In this document: piece after piece, positions 25,669-35,571 of the stretch
How the letters are laid out: every line of letters begins with the position of its first letter
How positions within the stretch are numbered: position 1 is the first letter of the stretch
Source of the DNA: Fulvimarina endophytica
Lineage (GTDB): Bacteria > Pseudomonadota > Alphaproteobacteria > Rhizobiales > Rhizobiaceae
DNA length: 64,000 bases
Direction: 5' to 3'
Assembly: GCF_003403015.1 (NCBI RefSeq)
Contig: NZ_QURL01000005.1
Span: 248,001 to 312,000 of the forward strand
Position numbers and translations under genes: made by a program
Notes under the pieces: generated by a model
Seen by the model: the letters and a program-made list of their open reading frames with translations, nothing else
What the model was told of the DNA's origin: nothing
Databases searched by the model: none

Positions 25669-27321
25669 TCAACCAATCCTCGGACGTATTGTCATCCGTT
25701 TTACGAGAGAAACGAGAGAAAAAACGAAACAGAGCAAGAAGAACGTAAGCTCTCCGTAGCTTCTGAAGGCCGTGACTTCGGAATTCGACGGTAGGCTGGA
25801 GACGAGATTGCCGGCGATACCGAGCGGCAGCCCCCCGATCTCGCGTCCGAAAGCATCGGTCACGACGGAAATGCCGGTATTGGCGCTGCGGATCAACGGA
25901 AGTCCGAGGGCGACAGCCGTCACATTCGCCATCCGCACGTGCTGGTAGGGGCCGGGCGTATTCCCGTACCACGCATCGTTCGTGACGTTGAGGATGAAGC
26001 CGGGCGCATCTTCGCCGAGCGCGATCTCGCCCGGGAAAATGACCTCGTAGCAGATCAGCGGCAGGAAGGACGGGGCGTCGTCGAGCGGAATGGTCCGGAG
26101 GCCGGGACCGGCCGAGAAGCCGCCCGGCATATTGACGAGGTTGGAGATGCCGAAGCTCTCCAGAAGGTCCTGGAAGGGAAGATATTCGCCGAAGGGAACG
26201 AGATGGACCTTGTCGCTCGCGGCCCGGATCGTGCCGTTGTCATCGATGACATAGACCGTGTTGTAGACCCGTTGGGGCTCCGTCTGCGAGCGCTCCACAC
26301 GGGCCGCGCCCGCGATCAGGGTTTCCCCCTCGCCCAGCGTTTCGGCGAGGCGCGCGATCGCCTCGGGCCGATCGGTGAGGACGAAGGGAAAGGCGGTTTC
26401 CGGCCAGACGATCAGGCGCCTCGGTGCGCTGGCGCTCGCCGCGCCGCGGCCCTCCTGCGGCGATCCGGGCGAGGCCTCCTTCGACAGCGTCATCTCGATC
26501 AGCGTCTCGAAATTGCGCTCGGCCGTATCGGGGTCCCATTTGAGGCTCTGCTCGATATTGGGCTGAACGACCTGCATGACCACGGTCTGATCGAAGAAGG
26601 TCGGATTGGCGTCGAGACGCCAGAGGCCGTAGCCGATCTGGCCTACGACGAGGAGGACGGCGAGGCCTCCGACCGGCAGGCGTCCCCGCCTGTCGACGAG
26701 AACGGCCGGCGCCGAGAAGACGAAGACGGCGAGGACCGTCAGCCCGTTGATGCCGACGAGGCTGACGACCTGCATCATCACGGGATGGCTTGCCGCCATG
26801 TAGCCGATCTCGTTCCAGGGAAAGCCGGTCAGAACGAAGGAGCGCAGCCACTCGGCAAGTCCGAAACAGGCGGCGAGCCCCATGATTCGCCAGGCCGAGT
26901 CCGACCAGAACAGACGCGAGGCCGCAGCCGCGAGCCCGAAGAAGACGGCCAGCACTGCCGGAAGGCCGAGGACGGCGAGCGGCAGGAACCAGACGAAGCT
27001 TCCCGCATCGACCAGCAGCGCCGCGCCCAGCCACCACAGGCCGGCGACGAAATATCCGAACCCGAAGAGCCAGCCGACGAAGAACGGGCGCGCCAGACGC
27101 CGCAAGGGCCCGGCTCCGAGATCGACACCGAGGCCGTCCAGCAGCCAGACCAGGACCGGAAAGGCTAGAAAGCCGGCAAAGGGAAAATCGATCGGCGCGA
27201 GGGCCGCCGTCCCCGTCGCCCCGGCCAGAACCGCGACGAGGGCACGCCGCCAGCCCGAGAGCAGCATCACGCGCCCTGCCAGACGGGAGAACAGGGAATC
27301 CGATTGTCCGCGTTCGTTCAT
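25669..27321 (-). CDS. lnt: Apolipoprotein N-acyltransferase
   Basis: A 550-residue inner-membrane enzyme adding the third acyl chain to lipoproteins such as Pal. Several N-terminal membrane helices (about 20-215) precede a periplasmic nitrilase domain (about 235-500) carrying the catalytic triad: Glu in IVWPETAFPFVL, Lys in ASDKVHLVPFGEYLPF and Cys in LPLICYEVIFPGEIA. A final C-terminal helix (LTFFLLCFVFSLVSLV) is present. It lies next to a CorC-like gene, ybeY and phoH, an order conserved across proteobacteria. Confidence 0.96.
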   Translation of the reverse strand: MNERGQSDSLFSRLAGRVMLLSGWRRALVAVLAGATGTAALAPIDFPFAGFLAFPVLVWLLDGLGVDLGAGPLRRLARPFFVGWLFGFGYFVAGLWWLGAALLVDAGSFVWFLPLAVLGLPAVLAVFFGLAAAASRLFWSDSAWRIMGLAACFGLAEWLRSFVLTGFPWNEIGYMAASHPVMMQVVSLVGINGLTVLAVFVFSAPAVLVDRRGRLPVGGLAVLLVVGQIGYGLWRLDANPTFFDQTVVMQVVQPNIEQSLKWDPDTAERNFETLIEMTLSKEASPGSPQEGRGAASASAPRRLIVWPETAFPFVLTDRPEAIARLAETLGEGETLIAGAARVERSQTEPQRVYNTVYVIDDNGTIRAASDKVHLVPFGEYLPFQDLLESFGISNLVNMPGGFSAGPGLRTIPLDDAPSFLPLICYEVIFPGEIALGEDAPGFILNVTNDAWYGNTPGPYQHVRMANVTAVALGLPLIRSANTGISVVTDAFGREIGGLPLGIAGNLVSSLPSNSEVTAFRSYGELTFFLLCFVFSLVSLVKRMTIRPRIG

Positions 27322-27452
27322 CGTCCTGCCGTTTCAACCGCCGGACCGGTATCCGATCAGGCGCAAATCTCTGCGAAGGGCCTCGATACGATGCGGGACT
27401 TGAGCGAAACCGGCGGGCGGGCGGGCGTACCCGCCGTGCCTTCGGCACGCAC

Positions 27453-28628
27453 CTAGGACGCTGCGGCCAGCCCCTCGACGATGCGCCGGCGCTTCTCGCC
27501 CTGGCGGAAGCGGACGATTCTCACCCGGCGAACCCGGCGCGGATCGGCTTCCAGAACCTGGAACTCGAAGCCCGGAACGGCCTGCACGACTTCGCCCCTC
27601 GTCGGAACGCGGCCGAGCTCGGAGAACAGGAGCCCGCCGATCGTGTCGGCCTCCTCCTCATATTCGGAGATGTCGAAATCGTCGCCGATCAGGGTGCGCA
27701 CCTCCTGAAGGCCGGCGCGGGCATCCGCCGTATAGATACCGTCGCCCGCCTGACGGATCATCGGCGCCTCGTCGTCATGCTCGTCCTCGATATTGCCGAC
27801 GACCATCTCGATCACGTCCTCGAGGGAAACGAGACCGTCGGTTCCGCCATATTCGTCGATGACGAGGGCCATCTGCGTGCGTGTCGCCTGCATGCGCGCC
27901 ATCAGGTCGGAGGCGAGCATCGAGGGCGGCACGAACAGGACCTTGCGAAGGATGCCGAGACTTTCGACCGTGCGGGCGAGATTGATCTGGCGCAGGTCCA
28001 GTCCGGTCTTCGCCTTGCGCTCGCCGCCCTGCCCGTTCTTCTCGCCATTGCCGCGATCGCCGCCGCTGGTGCGTCCCGGCTGATGGCGTTCGCCCTGGGC
28101 TCGCTCCTGGCCGTTGCGGCTGCGGGCGGGTCTGGCGACACGGGTGATATGGGCGACGACGTCGCGGATGTGGATCATCCCGCGCGGATCGTCGAGGCTT
28201 TCGCCATAAACCGGCATGCGCGAATGACCGCTCGCCTCGAACAGCTTCATCAGATCGCCGAGCGTGGTGGTGATGTCGGCGGCCTTGATGTCGGCGCGAG
28301 GCACCATGATGTCCTCGACCCGCACTTCGCGCAGGGCCAGGATGTTGTTCAGCATCGCCCGCTCCTCGGGCGAGAAGCTGTCGGCACCGTCCCCGTCGTC
28401 GCTATGCTGCGAAAGGGCCTGTGTCAGATCCTCGCGCATGAGCCGCGGCATGCGCGGGCGAAATCGCCACAAGACGTTGGACAGGAACCCTTCCCGGTTC
28501 CGGACCTCGCCTTGCGGCCGACTTCGGTCCTCGCCGGCGGGGGGTTCGGATCTCGGACCGCCGCTCTCGTCGGCGCCGGTCTCGTTCGGCGCGCCTGTCG
28601 GGGCCATGGCAGTGCTTGAATCGCTCAT
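27453..28628 (-). CDS. CorC/HlyC-like CBS-domain protein with disordered insertion
   Basis: A 391-residue soluble protein. Two CBS domains carry VRVEDIMVPRADIKAAD, GHSRMPVYGESLDDPRGMIHIRD and QMALVIDEYGGTDGLVSLED. A CorC_HlyC domain (about 300-380) follows. Between the CBS motifs, residues about 165-215 are a hydrophilic Gly/Asn/Arg/Glu-rich stretch that looks disordered and is not part of the standard fold. Homologues here (CorC/YbeX in the ybeY-lnt cluster) influence Mg2+/Co2+ and ribosome-related phenotypes. It has no CNNM membrane domain, unlike the paralogue at 12.4 kb. Confidence 0.9.
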   Translation of the reverse strand: MSDSSTAMAPTGAPNETGADESGGPRSEPPAGEDRSRPQGEVRNREGFLSNVLWRFRPRMPRLMREDLTQALSQHSDDGDGADSFSPEERAMLNNILALREVRVEDIMVPRADIKAADITTTLGDLMKLFEASGHSRMPVYGESLDDPRGMIHIRDVVAHITRVARPARSRNGQERAQGERHQPGRTSGGDRGNGEKNGQGGERKAKTGLDLRQINLARTVESLGILRKVLFVPPSMLASDLMARMQATRTQMALVIDEYGGTDGLVSLEDVIEMVVGNIEDEHDDEAPMIRQAGDGIYTADARAGLQEVRTLIGDDFDISEYEEEADTIGGLLFSELGRVPTRGEVVQAVPGFEFQVLEADPRRVRRVRIVRFRQGEKRRRIVEGLAAAS

Positions 28629-28661
28629 CGTTCGTCTATGTCGTGGTGTCCGAAAAGCCCA

Positions 28662-29309
28662 TCATATCCGGCGTCGATCGCTGCCGGCCCTATGAGGCTC
28701 GTCCTCTCCTTCGGTGCGATTATCGCGCGAAGGCCGTTCGTCCGCAATCGCGTAAGGGTCGGGAATATCGAGCCCTGAGAGAATTACGATCTCGAGGGCT
28801 TCCATCGCCTCCGCTTCCTCGTCGTCCATGTGGTCGTGGCCGAGGCAATGGAGCAGTCCGTGGACGAGAAGATGGCGGGCGTGATTCAAAAAGGGTTTAC
28901 CGTCACGAGCCGCCTCCACCTCGCAGGTCTCGTAGGCAAGGACCAGATCGCCGACGAGCGGGCCGGGCGAATCGCCGGGCTCGAGATCGAGCATCGGAAA
29001 GGAAAGCACGTTGGTCGGCTTGTCCTGATTCCGCCATTCGCGGTTGATCTCCCGAACGCTCGCATCGTCGGTGAGGGTCACCGAGATCTCGCTCGTCACC
29101 GGACGATCGACATCGATCCCCTTCGCGGCATGGTCGAGCGTCGCGGCCACGACCTCGTCCGGATCGCCGAAAGCCGCCTCCCATCGGGGATCCTCGACCG
29201 AGAGGACGAGGGTCAGCGACAGGCCGCTTCGAGCTTCGAGGCCTCGCGCGCCATCGGACGGTGCGACGGTCTCATGGCTTCCGCCGGATCGAACCTCGTC
29301 GCCGCTCAT
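28662..29309 (-). CDS. ybeY: Endoribonuclease YbeY
   Basis: A 215-residue Zn-dependent RNase acting in rRNA maturation. The signature HGxLHxxGxDH appears as LVHGLLHCLGHDHMDDEEA, giving the three metal His residues. Upstream are DDASVREINREWRNQDKPTNVLSFP and GDLVLAYETCEVEA, both typical. It has about 25 extra N-terminal residues. The start overlaps the stop of phoH by ATGA. Confidence 0.95.
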   Translation of the reverse strand: MSGDEVRSGGSHETVAPSDGARGLEARSGLSLTLVLSVEDPRWEAAFGDPDEVVAATLDHAAKGIDVDRPVTSEISVTLTDDASVREINREWRNQDKPTNVLSFPMLDLEPGDSPGPLVGDLVLAYETCEVEAARDGKPFLNHARHLLVHGLLHCLGHDHMDDEEAEAMEALEIVILSGLDIPDPYAIADERPSRDNRTEGEDEPHRAGSDRRRI

Positions 29310-30376
29310 TCGGGGGCCGGCCTTCGCGGCGCCCTGACCGCCGCCTGGGCCGCGTTCGGACGGCGCTGGGAGGCATCGTCCTCGTAGGCCTCCACGATCG
29401 ACTGGACGAGCGGATGGCGCACGACGTCGGCCGCCTTGAACCGCACCGTCACGATCTTCGGGACGTTGTCGAGAACGCGCAGCGCTTCGACCAGCCCCGA
29501 GACCTGGCCGGGCGGCAGGTCGACCTGGGAGGGATCGCCCGTCACCACCATCCGGGCGTTCTCGCCCAGACGCGTGAGGAACATCTTCATCTGCATGGAT
29601 GTGGTGTTCTGGGCCTCGTCGAGGATCACGGCCGCGTTGGAAAGCGTGCGCCCGCGCATGAAGGCGAGCGGCGCGATCTCGATGGCGCCGGCGGCGAGCG
29701 CCCGCTCCACCTTCTCGGCGGGGATCATATCGTAGAGCGCGTCGTAGAGAGGCCTCAGATAGGGATCGACCTTCTCCTTCATGTCGCCGGGCAGGAAACC
29801 CAGACGCTCGCCGGCCTCGACGGCGGGACGCGACAGGATGATGCGATCGACGGCACCGCGCTCCAGCAGCATCGCGGCATAGGCGACCGCGAGATAGGTC
29901 TTTCCCGTTCCCGCCGGCCCGACGCCGAAGACGAGCTCGGAGCGGTCGAGCGCGCGCATATAAGCGTCCTGGGTCGGGGTGCGCGCATGGATGGTGCGCC
30001 GGCGCGTCGAGATCTGCGCGAGCGACATCCGGCCCTTGTTCTCGAGCGTCGGCAGATCGAGCTGATCGTCCTGCGCGACCGCCATGCGGATCGCGCCCTC
30101 GACGTCCTTCCGGCCGATCTCCGCTCCGCCCTGAAGCCGCTCATAGAGGCTTTCGAGGGTGCGCCGCGCCTGTTCGGCGGCCACCGCCTCGCCCCGGATC
30201 TCCACCTGATTCCCGCGTGCGGCCGCCTCCAGCTTCAGCTTCTCCTCGATGATGGCCAGATGTTCGTCATATTGGCCGAAGAGCGAGCCGGCGAGCCGGT
30301 TGTCCTCGAAGGTCAGCATGATGTGCGCCATGTCGGACGCGCCGGCTCTCGCCGACTTTTCGCGGGTGTGGCTCAA
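29306..30376 (-). CDS. PhoH-like ATPase
   Basis: A 356-residue P-loop protein. An N-terminal KH-like segment (about 20-100; ITLFEDN-like [20 protein letters not shown]) precedes the PhoH ATPase domain. Walker A is [15 protein letters not shown], Walker B lies in [19 protein letters not shown], with [19 protein letters not shown] following. The PhoH-YbeY pair is widely conserved and points to an RNA helicase or nuclease partnership in RNA metabolism. Starts and stops overlap by ATGA on both sides (miaB upstream, ybeY downstream). Confidence 0.92.
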   Translation of the reverse strand: MSHTREKSARAGASDMAHIMLTFEDNRLAGSLFGQYDEHLAIIEEKLKLEAAARGNQVEIRGEAVAAEQARRTLESLYERLQGGAEIGRKDVEGAIRMAVAQDDQLDLPTLENKGRMSLAQISTRRRTIHARTPTQDAYMRALDRSELVFGVGPAGTGKTYLAVAYAAMLLERGAVDRIILSRPAVEAGERLGFLPGDMKEKVDPYLRPLYDALYDMIPAEKVERALAAGAIEIAPLAFMRGRTLSNAAVILDEAQNTTSMQMKMFLTRLGENARMVVTGDPSQVDLPPGQVSGLVEALRVLDNVPKIVTVRFKAADVVRHPLVQSIVEAYEDDASQRRPNAAQAAVRAPRRPAPE

Positions 30377-31845
30377 GCAACGGACCTCATGGTGGGAGCT
30401 TCGTCTTTGCGGGAACTGGCAGGATCGGGCTTCGTCATTCCCTCGGCAAGCAGGGAATTGGGGCCGGTGGATGTGATCGTGACGTCGACGATGTCGCCGA
30501 TCTCGCCGATCGCCTCGGGCAGCACCACCGGCTGGAGATAGGGCGAACGCCCGGCGATCTGTCCGGGGTGACGACCGGGCTTCTCGACGAGGACGCTGAG
30601 GCGCTTGCCGACGAGGCTCTCGGCGAATTCGCTCTGGTGCCGGCGCAGAAGGGCGTTCAGCTCCTGAAGGCGTGCATCCTTCACGCTTTCCTCCACATGC
30701 CCGTCCATGCCCGCGCCCGGGGTTCCAGGCCGCGGCGAATATTTGAAGGTGAAGGCGGAGGCGTAGCGGACCTCGCGCACGAGCCGCATGGTCGCTTCGA
30801 AATCCTCGTCCGTCTCGCCGGGGAAGCCGGTGATGAAATCACCGGAGAGAGCGATATCCGGACGCGCCTCCCGGATAGTGTCGAGGAGGCGGAGATAGTC
30901 GTCGGCCGTGTGGCGCCGGTTCATCGCCTTCAGGATGCGATCGGACCCCGACTGAACGGGGAGATGCAGATAGGGCATCAGGCTCGGCAGATCGCGATGG
31001 GCGGCGACGAGTTCCTCGTCCATGTCGCGAGGATGGGAGGTCGTGTAACGCAGGCGGGCAAGGCCCGGAATGACCGCGAGCTTGTGAATGAGACCGCCGA
31101 GCCCGATCGCCCGGCCCGTCTCGTCCTCGCCCGCCCAGGCATTGACGTTCTGGCCGAGAAGCGTGATCTCGCGCACGCCGGCATCGGCGAGCGCCCTCGC
31201 CTCCTCGATCACCTGGGCGAACGGGCGCGAGACCTCCGCGCCCCGGGTGTAGGGCACGACGCAGAAGGTGCAGAACTTGTCGCAGCCTTCCTGCACCGTG
31301 AGGAAGGCCGTCACGCCCCGCCCGATGATCTGCCGGCGCTCGGATTTGGGAAGCTCCTCGAACTTGTCCTCGACCGCGTATTCGGTCTCGACCACCTTTT
31401 CGCCGCGCGCCACGCGGGCGAGCGCATCCGGCAGGCGGTGATAGGTCTGGGGTCCGATCACGAGATCGACGACCGGTGCCCGCGAGATGATCTCGCGCCC
31501 TTCGGCCTGCGCCACGCAGCCGGCGACCGCGACGCGAGTCTCCAGCCCGCGAGCGGCCCGTTCGGCTTTCAGATCACGGATGCGACCGAGTTCGGAATAG
31601 ATCTTCTCGGCGGCTTTCTCGCGGATGTGGCAGGTGTTGAGGAGAACGAGATCGGCATCCTCGATCGATTGCGTCGGCTCGTAACCGTCGCGACCCAGGG
31701 CATCGCCCATGCGCTGGGAATCGTAGACGTTCATCTGGCAGCCATAGGTCTTCACGAAAACCTTGCGCGTGTTGGCACCCGTCTTTCCGGTCTCGCTTGT
31801 GCGGTCCGTCTTCAGATCATCGCTCGTCAATGCGCCGTCGTCCAT
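30373..31845 (-). CDS. miaB: tRNA-2-methylthio-N6-dimethylallyladenosine synthase
   Basis: A 490-residue radical-SAM methylthiotransferase modifying A37 of tRNA. The three Cys of the N-terminal UPF0004 domain are in [18 protein letters not shown] and AGCVAQAEG. The radical-SAM cluster is [20 protein letters not shown] domain (about 405-470) is at the C-terminus. A roughly 25-residue hydrophilic N-terminal extension precedes the conserved [10 protein letters not shown] start. It overlaps phoH by four bases. Confidence 0.96.
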   Translation of the reverse strand: MDDGALTSDDLKTDRTSETGKTGANTRKVFVKTYGCQMNVYDSQRMGDALGRDGYEPTQSIEDADLVLLNTCHIREKAAEKIYSELGRIRDLKAERAARGLETRVAVAGCVAQAEGREIISRAPVVDLVIGPQTYHRLPDALARVARGEKVVETEYAVEDKFEELPKSERRQIIGRGVTAFLTVQEGCDKFCTFCVVPYTRGAEVSRPFAQVIEEARALADAGVREITLLGQNVNAWAGEDETGRAIGLGGLIHKLAVIPGLARLRYTTSHPRDMDEELVAAHRDLPSLMPYLHLPVQSGSDRILKAMNRRHTADDYLRLLDTIREARPDIALSGDFITGFPGETDEDFEATMRLVREVRYASAFTFKYSPRPGTPGAGMDGHVEESVKDARLQELNALLRRHQSEFAESLVGKRLSVLVEKPGRHPGQIAGRSPYLQPVVLPEAIGEIGDIVDVTITSTGPNSLLAEGMTKPDPASSRKDEAPTMRSVA

Positions 31846-31998
31846 ATCGCCTTTCGAGCGCTTCCGGCTGTTGCCCGATCAAACGTGCGGGGCGCCGGAA
31901 ACGATCCATCCTCTTGTCCGTTTCATATCGCTTTTCCGCGTCTTAATCGTTCGCGTCCCCGCCTTGCAAGCAAGCGCGTCCGAACCCCGCAGATGCGC

Positions 31999-32862
31999 TC
32001 AGGATCTGGCGATTTCAAGTTTGCCGCAAAGCGCATCGGCGAGGAGACGTCTGGCCTCCTGCTCGCACAGTTTCGCGACGGTCTTGCGATCGCTCCGCGC
32101 ATCGAACCGGACGGGCTCGCCGAATGCGACCGTCACGTCCACCCGCCCCTCGATGAGGAAGCGGGCGAGATGAGGAGCGAGTTCGACATCGCCGGGCCAG
32201 GCGGCGAGTGGCCGGCCAGACCGCCCGAGCGGAAATCCGTTGGAATGGGTATAGGCGATCGCGACCGGTTGGACGAGAACCGTTTCGGCCTCCGACAGTC
32301 GCAACGAGGACTGGGCGGCACCGAAGAGCGCGGTCTTGAAGGCGCGCACTTCGTTGCCGTCCGACGTGGTTCCCTCCGCAAACAGCACCATGACGTCGCC
32401 GGCCGAAAGCCGCGCGGCGATCTCGTCGGCCTGCCGGCGCGTTTCACCGCGCGCCTTTCGCTCCACGAAGACTGTCCGCTGCAGGATGGCGAGCCAGCCG
32501 AAGACCGGCCACGACTTCACCTCGGACTTCGCGATGAAGGACAGGGGGAGGACCGAGCCGAGCACGGTGATGTCGGCCCAGGACACGTGATTCGAGACGA
32601 GGAGCAGGGGCCGCTCGCGCGCCGGCGCGCCGGCGACGAAGACACGCAGGCCGATGATCCGTCGCGCCACCCGCTGCCAGACCATCGGGAGGACATTGGC
32701 GAGCTTCCAGCCGAACCGCATGGCGAAAAGCTGCGGCACGATGAGGAGCGCCGTCGTCGTGAACAGCGCGAGGATGATCGCCGCAAGGCGCAGACGGCCC
32801 GCAAACCGACGCAACGGGGACCGTCTGTTCGCGTCCGGTTCATTCAGTGAGGACAGGGACAA
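31999..32862 (-). CDS. plsC: 1-acyl-sn-glycerol-3-phosphate acyltransferase family protein
   Basis: About 287 residues. The acyltransferase motif is NHVSWADITVLGS (HxxxxD form), with later FAEGTTSDGNEVRAFKTALF and VQPVAIAYTHSNGFPLG, matching PlsC-type lysophosphatidate acyltransferases. A membrane helix (RLAAIILALFTTTALLIV) is near the N-terminus. No ATG or GTG is available between the end of rimI and this helix. TTG at 32862, 7 nt after the rimI stop, is the most likely start, with CTG at 32847 as an alternative. It may act on lysophosphatidate or, in rhizobia, ornithine lipid precursors. Confidence 0.87.
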   Translation of the reverse strand: MSLSSLNEPDANRRSPLRRFAGRLRLAAIILALFTTTALLIVPQLFAMRFGWKLANVLPMVWQRVARRIIGLRVFVAGAPARERPLLLVSNHVSWADITVLGSVLPLSFIAKSEVKSWPVFGWLAILQRTVFVERKARGETRRQADEIAARLSAGDVMVLFAEGTTSDGNEVRAFKTALFGAAQSSLRLSEAETVLVQPVAIAYTHSNGFPLGRSGRPLAAWPGDVELAPHLARFLIEGRVDVTVAFGEPVRFDARSDRKTVAKLCEQEARRLLADALCGKLEIARS

Positions 32863-32869
32863 GGACGCT

Positions 32870-33397
32870 CTATTGCTTGATCGACCGGCTGAGTGTGAGG
32901 GCGCTCGTGCGCCGGCCGTCCGCCTGGGCGTAATAGGCCGGCCGACGCCCGACCTCCTCGAAGCGAAGACGGCGATAAAGGGCGAGCGCGGCCTTGTTCT
33001 CCTCGTCGACTTCCAGATGCAGGACCGTGGCACGCTCCGCATAGAGATGGGCAAGAACCGTGTCCATCAGGAGCCGTCCGACGCCCCGCCCGCGTGCCTC
33101 GCCCGCCACCGCAAGCGTCAGGATCTCCGCTTCGCCCTCGACGAGGCGGGCGAGGACGAAACCCACCGGCGGCTCCTCGGGCGAGCCCACCCGGCGGGCG
33201 GCAAATCCGAAGGAGCCCTTCTGGGCGAGGAGCGAGCCGAGCTCGTCTCCCGACCAGGGATGGGAGAACGCGTTCGCGTGCAGTTCGGCGGCGCGGTCGA
33301 GATCGGTATCGATCAGAGGGGTCGCGACGATCTCTCCGCGCTGGATGAACCCGTTCATCACGGACATGGACCAGATCCAGGGCAGCATCCAATACAT
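32870..33397 (-). CDS. rimI: Ribosomal-protein-alanine N-acetyltransferase RimI
   Basis: A 175-residue GNAT acetyltransferase. The acetyl-CoA loop is EARGRGVGRLLMDTVLAHL, followed by LEVDEENKAALALYRRLRFEEVGRR, the RimI hallmark. ATG at 33397 is set by a strong GGAGGAGA site. The initial 20 residues (MYWMLPWIWSMSV) are extra relative to E. coli RimI. It follows tsaB, a very common pairing in bacteria. Confidence 0.9.
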   Translation of the reverse strand: MYWMLPWIWSMSVMNGFIQRGEIVATPLIDTDLDRAAELHANAFSHPWSGDELGSLLAQKGSFGFAARRVGSPEEPPVGFVLARLVEGEAEILTLAVAGEARGRGVGRLLMDTVLAHLYAERATVLHLEVDEENKAALALYRRLRFEEVGRRPAYYAQADGRRTSALTLSRSIKQ

Positions 33398-33587
33398 CGT
33401 GTCTCCTCCCGCTCAACTCGTTCCCGGCCATCCGGCACGTCGAACCGAACCGGTCGTCCGCGCCATCCGGCCGGAACGTTCCGCTCCGGACGAGAGACGG
33501 GCGGGGGACCTTGCCTTCGACGCCTTCACCGAAGCGGCAAGGCTACCAGAACGCCGATCCGCCTGACCATAGAACCCGAAACCCGTC

Positions 33588-34286
33588 TCAAGCTTTTTGC
33601 GCAAACAGGCTGAACGGACGGGACGCCGGCTTGGCATCCGCGCTTCGAAGGTAGAGGGGTTTGGCAGCCTCGACGCCGACTGATCCGCAGGCGAGCCGTG
33701 CAACCGTCGCGATATCGATCTCGCTTCGGGCCGAGGAGATCATCGTTTCATGATGCGGCAAAGTGCCGAGAATCATCTCGGCGGCCGATCCCGTCAGATC
33801 GATCGGACCGTCTATGCCTGCGAGCATGTCGCCAATGCTTTCGGGTGCAAGCGCGCGCGGAGGGCTGAGGATCGACCCGTCGGCGCCGAGCAACAGCGCG
33901 TAGACCTCGCCGCGCTTGGCGTCGTGCACCGCCAGAACGGCATGGGTCGTCCGCACACCTTCGGCCATGGCGTGGAGGCTGGAGATGCCGACCGAAGGGA
34001 TTCCGAGGGCCAGCGCATAGCCGCGCGCGGCCGAGACGCCGACCCGGACACCGGTGAAGGAGCCCGGACCGATCGTGACGGCCACCATGGCGATGTCGCG
34101 GAAGCCTGCCCCGGCCTCGGCGAGAACCCCGTCGATCAGCCCTGGCAGGCGCTCCGCATGCCCGCGCCCGATCCGCTCGGTCCGCGCCGCGACAATCCGA
34201 TCCCCGCCGCCCGCCGCGATGGCGGCGGAGCAGTCGTCGAGGGACGTGTCGATCGCGAGGACCAGACGTCCGTCATCGCTCACCAT
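33588..34286 (-). CDS. tsaB: tRNA threonylcarbamoyladenosine biosynthesis protein TsaB
   Basis: A 232-residue ASKHA-fold protein, partner of TsaD and TsaE in making t6A37 of tRNA. It has VLAIDTSLDDCSAAI at the start, GHAERLPGLIDGVL, and the conserved VTIGPGSFTGVRVGVSAARG. Start ATG at 34286. About 190 nt separate it from rimI, with nothing recognisable between. Confidence 0.95.
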   Translation of the reverse strand: MVSDDGRLVLAIDTSLDDCSAAIAAGGGDRIVAARTERIGRGHAERLPGLIDGVLAEAGAGFRDIAMVAVTIGPGSFTGVRVGVSAARGYALALGIPSVGISSLHAMAEGVRTTHAVLAVHDAKRGEVYALLLGADGSILSPPRALAPESIGDMLAGIDGPIDLTGSAAEMILGTLPHHETMISSARSEIDIATVARLACGSVGVEAAKPLYLRSADAKPASRPFSLFAQKA

Positions 34287-34301
34287 GGCCTGCCGATCCG
34301 G

Positions 34302-34865
34302 TCAGGCCGCTTCGACTTCCTGAACCTCCGGCACGAAATGCCGCAACAGGTTCTGGATGCCGTGCTTGAGGGTCGCCGTCGACGAGGGACAGCCGGCGCA
34401 GGCGCCGCGCATGTTCAGGTAGACGGTACCGTCCCGGTAGCCCTTGAAGGTGATGTCGCCACCATCCTGCGCCACCGCGGGACGCACGCGCGTCTCGAGC
34501 AGTTCCTTGATGGTTGCGACCGTCTCCTCGTCGCCCTCGTCGAAGAACTCTTCGCCGGAGGCGGCGTCCGATGCGCCGGCTTCCGCCATGACTGGGCGGT
34601 TGGAGACGAAATGCTCCATCAGGCCGGCGAGGATCGCGGGCTTCAGATGGGCCCAGTCGCCGCCGTCCTTCGTCACGGTGACGAAGTCGAAGCCGAGAAA
34701 CACGCCCGTGACGCCGTCCACTTCGAACAGGCGGGCAGCGAGCGGCGAGCGGGCGCTCGCATCCTCGAGACTGGTGAATTCCTCGGTGCCACGCTCCAGA
34801 ACGACGCGGCCGGGAAGGAATTTCAGGGTGGCCGGGTTCGGCGTGACTTCGGTCTGGATGAACAT
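34302..34865 (-). CDS. NifU/NfuA-type Fe-S carrier protein
   Basis: A 187-residue protein with an N-terminal Nfu_N domain (MFIQTEVTPNPATLKFLPGR) and a C-terminal NifU-like domain. The cluster-binding CxxC is in MRGACAGCPSSTATL. Such proteins deliver Fe-S clusters to client enzymes. ATG at 34865 follows an AGGAT site; the frame upstream is not conserved. It lies directly upstream of tsaB with a 15-nt gap, so the two are probably co-transcribed. Confidence 0.93.
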   Translation of the reverse strand: MFIQTEVTPNPATLKFLPGRVVLERGTEEFTSLEDASARSPLAARLFEVDGVTGVFLGFDFVTVTKDGGDWAHLKPAILAGLMEHFVSNRPVMAEAGASDAASGEEFFDEGDEETVATIKELLETRVRPAVAQDGGDITFKGYRDGTVYLNMRGACAGCPSSTATLKHGIQNLLRHFVPEVQEVEAA

Positions 34866-35016
34866 CGGGAGGATCCTTTCGTGAGGGCCTCGGCATGAAC
34901 CGACGGGGCAGGACATGGCCCACCCTGTTTGGAATTGTTCTAAACTAATCGCCGCGGGACATTCCCGCAAGCCGCCCCTCATGTGGGGACGAAAGGCCTC
35001 CGCGCGAACCGGCCCG

Positions 35017-35511
35017 TCAGCAGAGGCTGCGAATTTCGTCGTCGCCGAGGGAGGCCGGAATGACGGTGACCGGGATCGAGAAGGCCGCGCCCCGTCCGAC
35101 CGCTGCGGAGACGAGGGGTCCGGGCCCTTCCTTGCCGTCGGCGGAGGCCAGGACGAGGATCGCGATCTCCGGGTCCTCGTCGATCACCTCGCCGATCTTC
35201 TCGACGATCTCGCCCTCGCGAACGAGCGTCTCGGGCTCGACGCCCACCTTCTCGCGCAGGGCGTCGGCGATCCGGTCGAGCCGGGTTCCTGCCTCCTCGT
35301 GCGCTTCCGCCCGCATGATTTCCTCGACCCCGCGCCACTGACCCTGAAACTGGTCGGTTCGGATCACGAAGAGGAACACCGCCGCTCCGGCCGAGGTCTT
35401 GGCGCGCCAGGCGGCGTATTCGGCCGCGCGCAGACATTCGGGCGTGTCGTCGATGATCGCGAGAAACTTGCGCCTGCCGCCCTCTGAGGGGCCTAGTCGT
35501 TTTGTTACCAT
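35017..35511 (-). CDS. Universal stress protein (UspA family)
   Basis: About 164 residues. It shows the Usp fold with an N-terminal RKFLAIIDDTPECLRAAEYA, central helix GTRLDRIADALREKVGVEPET and C-terminal AAVGRGAAFSIPVTVIPASLG. The usual ATP-binding GxxGxxxxxxGSxxxxV signature is replaced by ADGKEGPGPLVSAAVGRG, a partial match. It may bind nucleotide poorly. ATG at 35511 is chosen; a TTG at 35547 is possible. Lies between trpS and the NifU-like gene, same strand. Confidence 0.88.
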   Translation of the reverse strand: MVTKRLGPSEGGRRKFLAIIDDTPECLRAAEYAAWRAKTSAGAAVFLFVIRTDQFQGQWRGVEEIMRAEAHEEAGTRLDRIADALREKVGVEPETLVREGEIVEKIGEVIDEDPEIAILVLASADGKEGPGPLVSAAVGRGAAFSIPVTVIPASLGDDEIRSLC

Positions 35512-35571
35512 GACGGATTCAATGACAGCGATGGACGCCGAGGGCAAGCAGACCCTCGCCGCCCGCCGGCC

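Noticed and set aside
30568..32850. A 760-codon frame antisense to miaB and plsC
   Set aside because: A shadow of two certain minus-strand genes; no domain and no start context.
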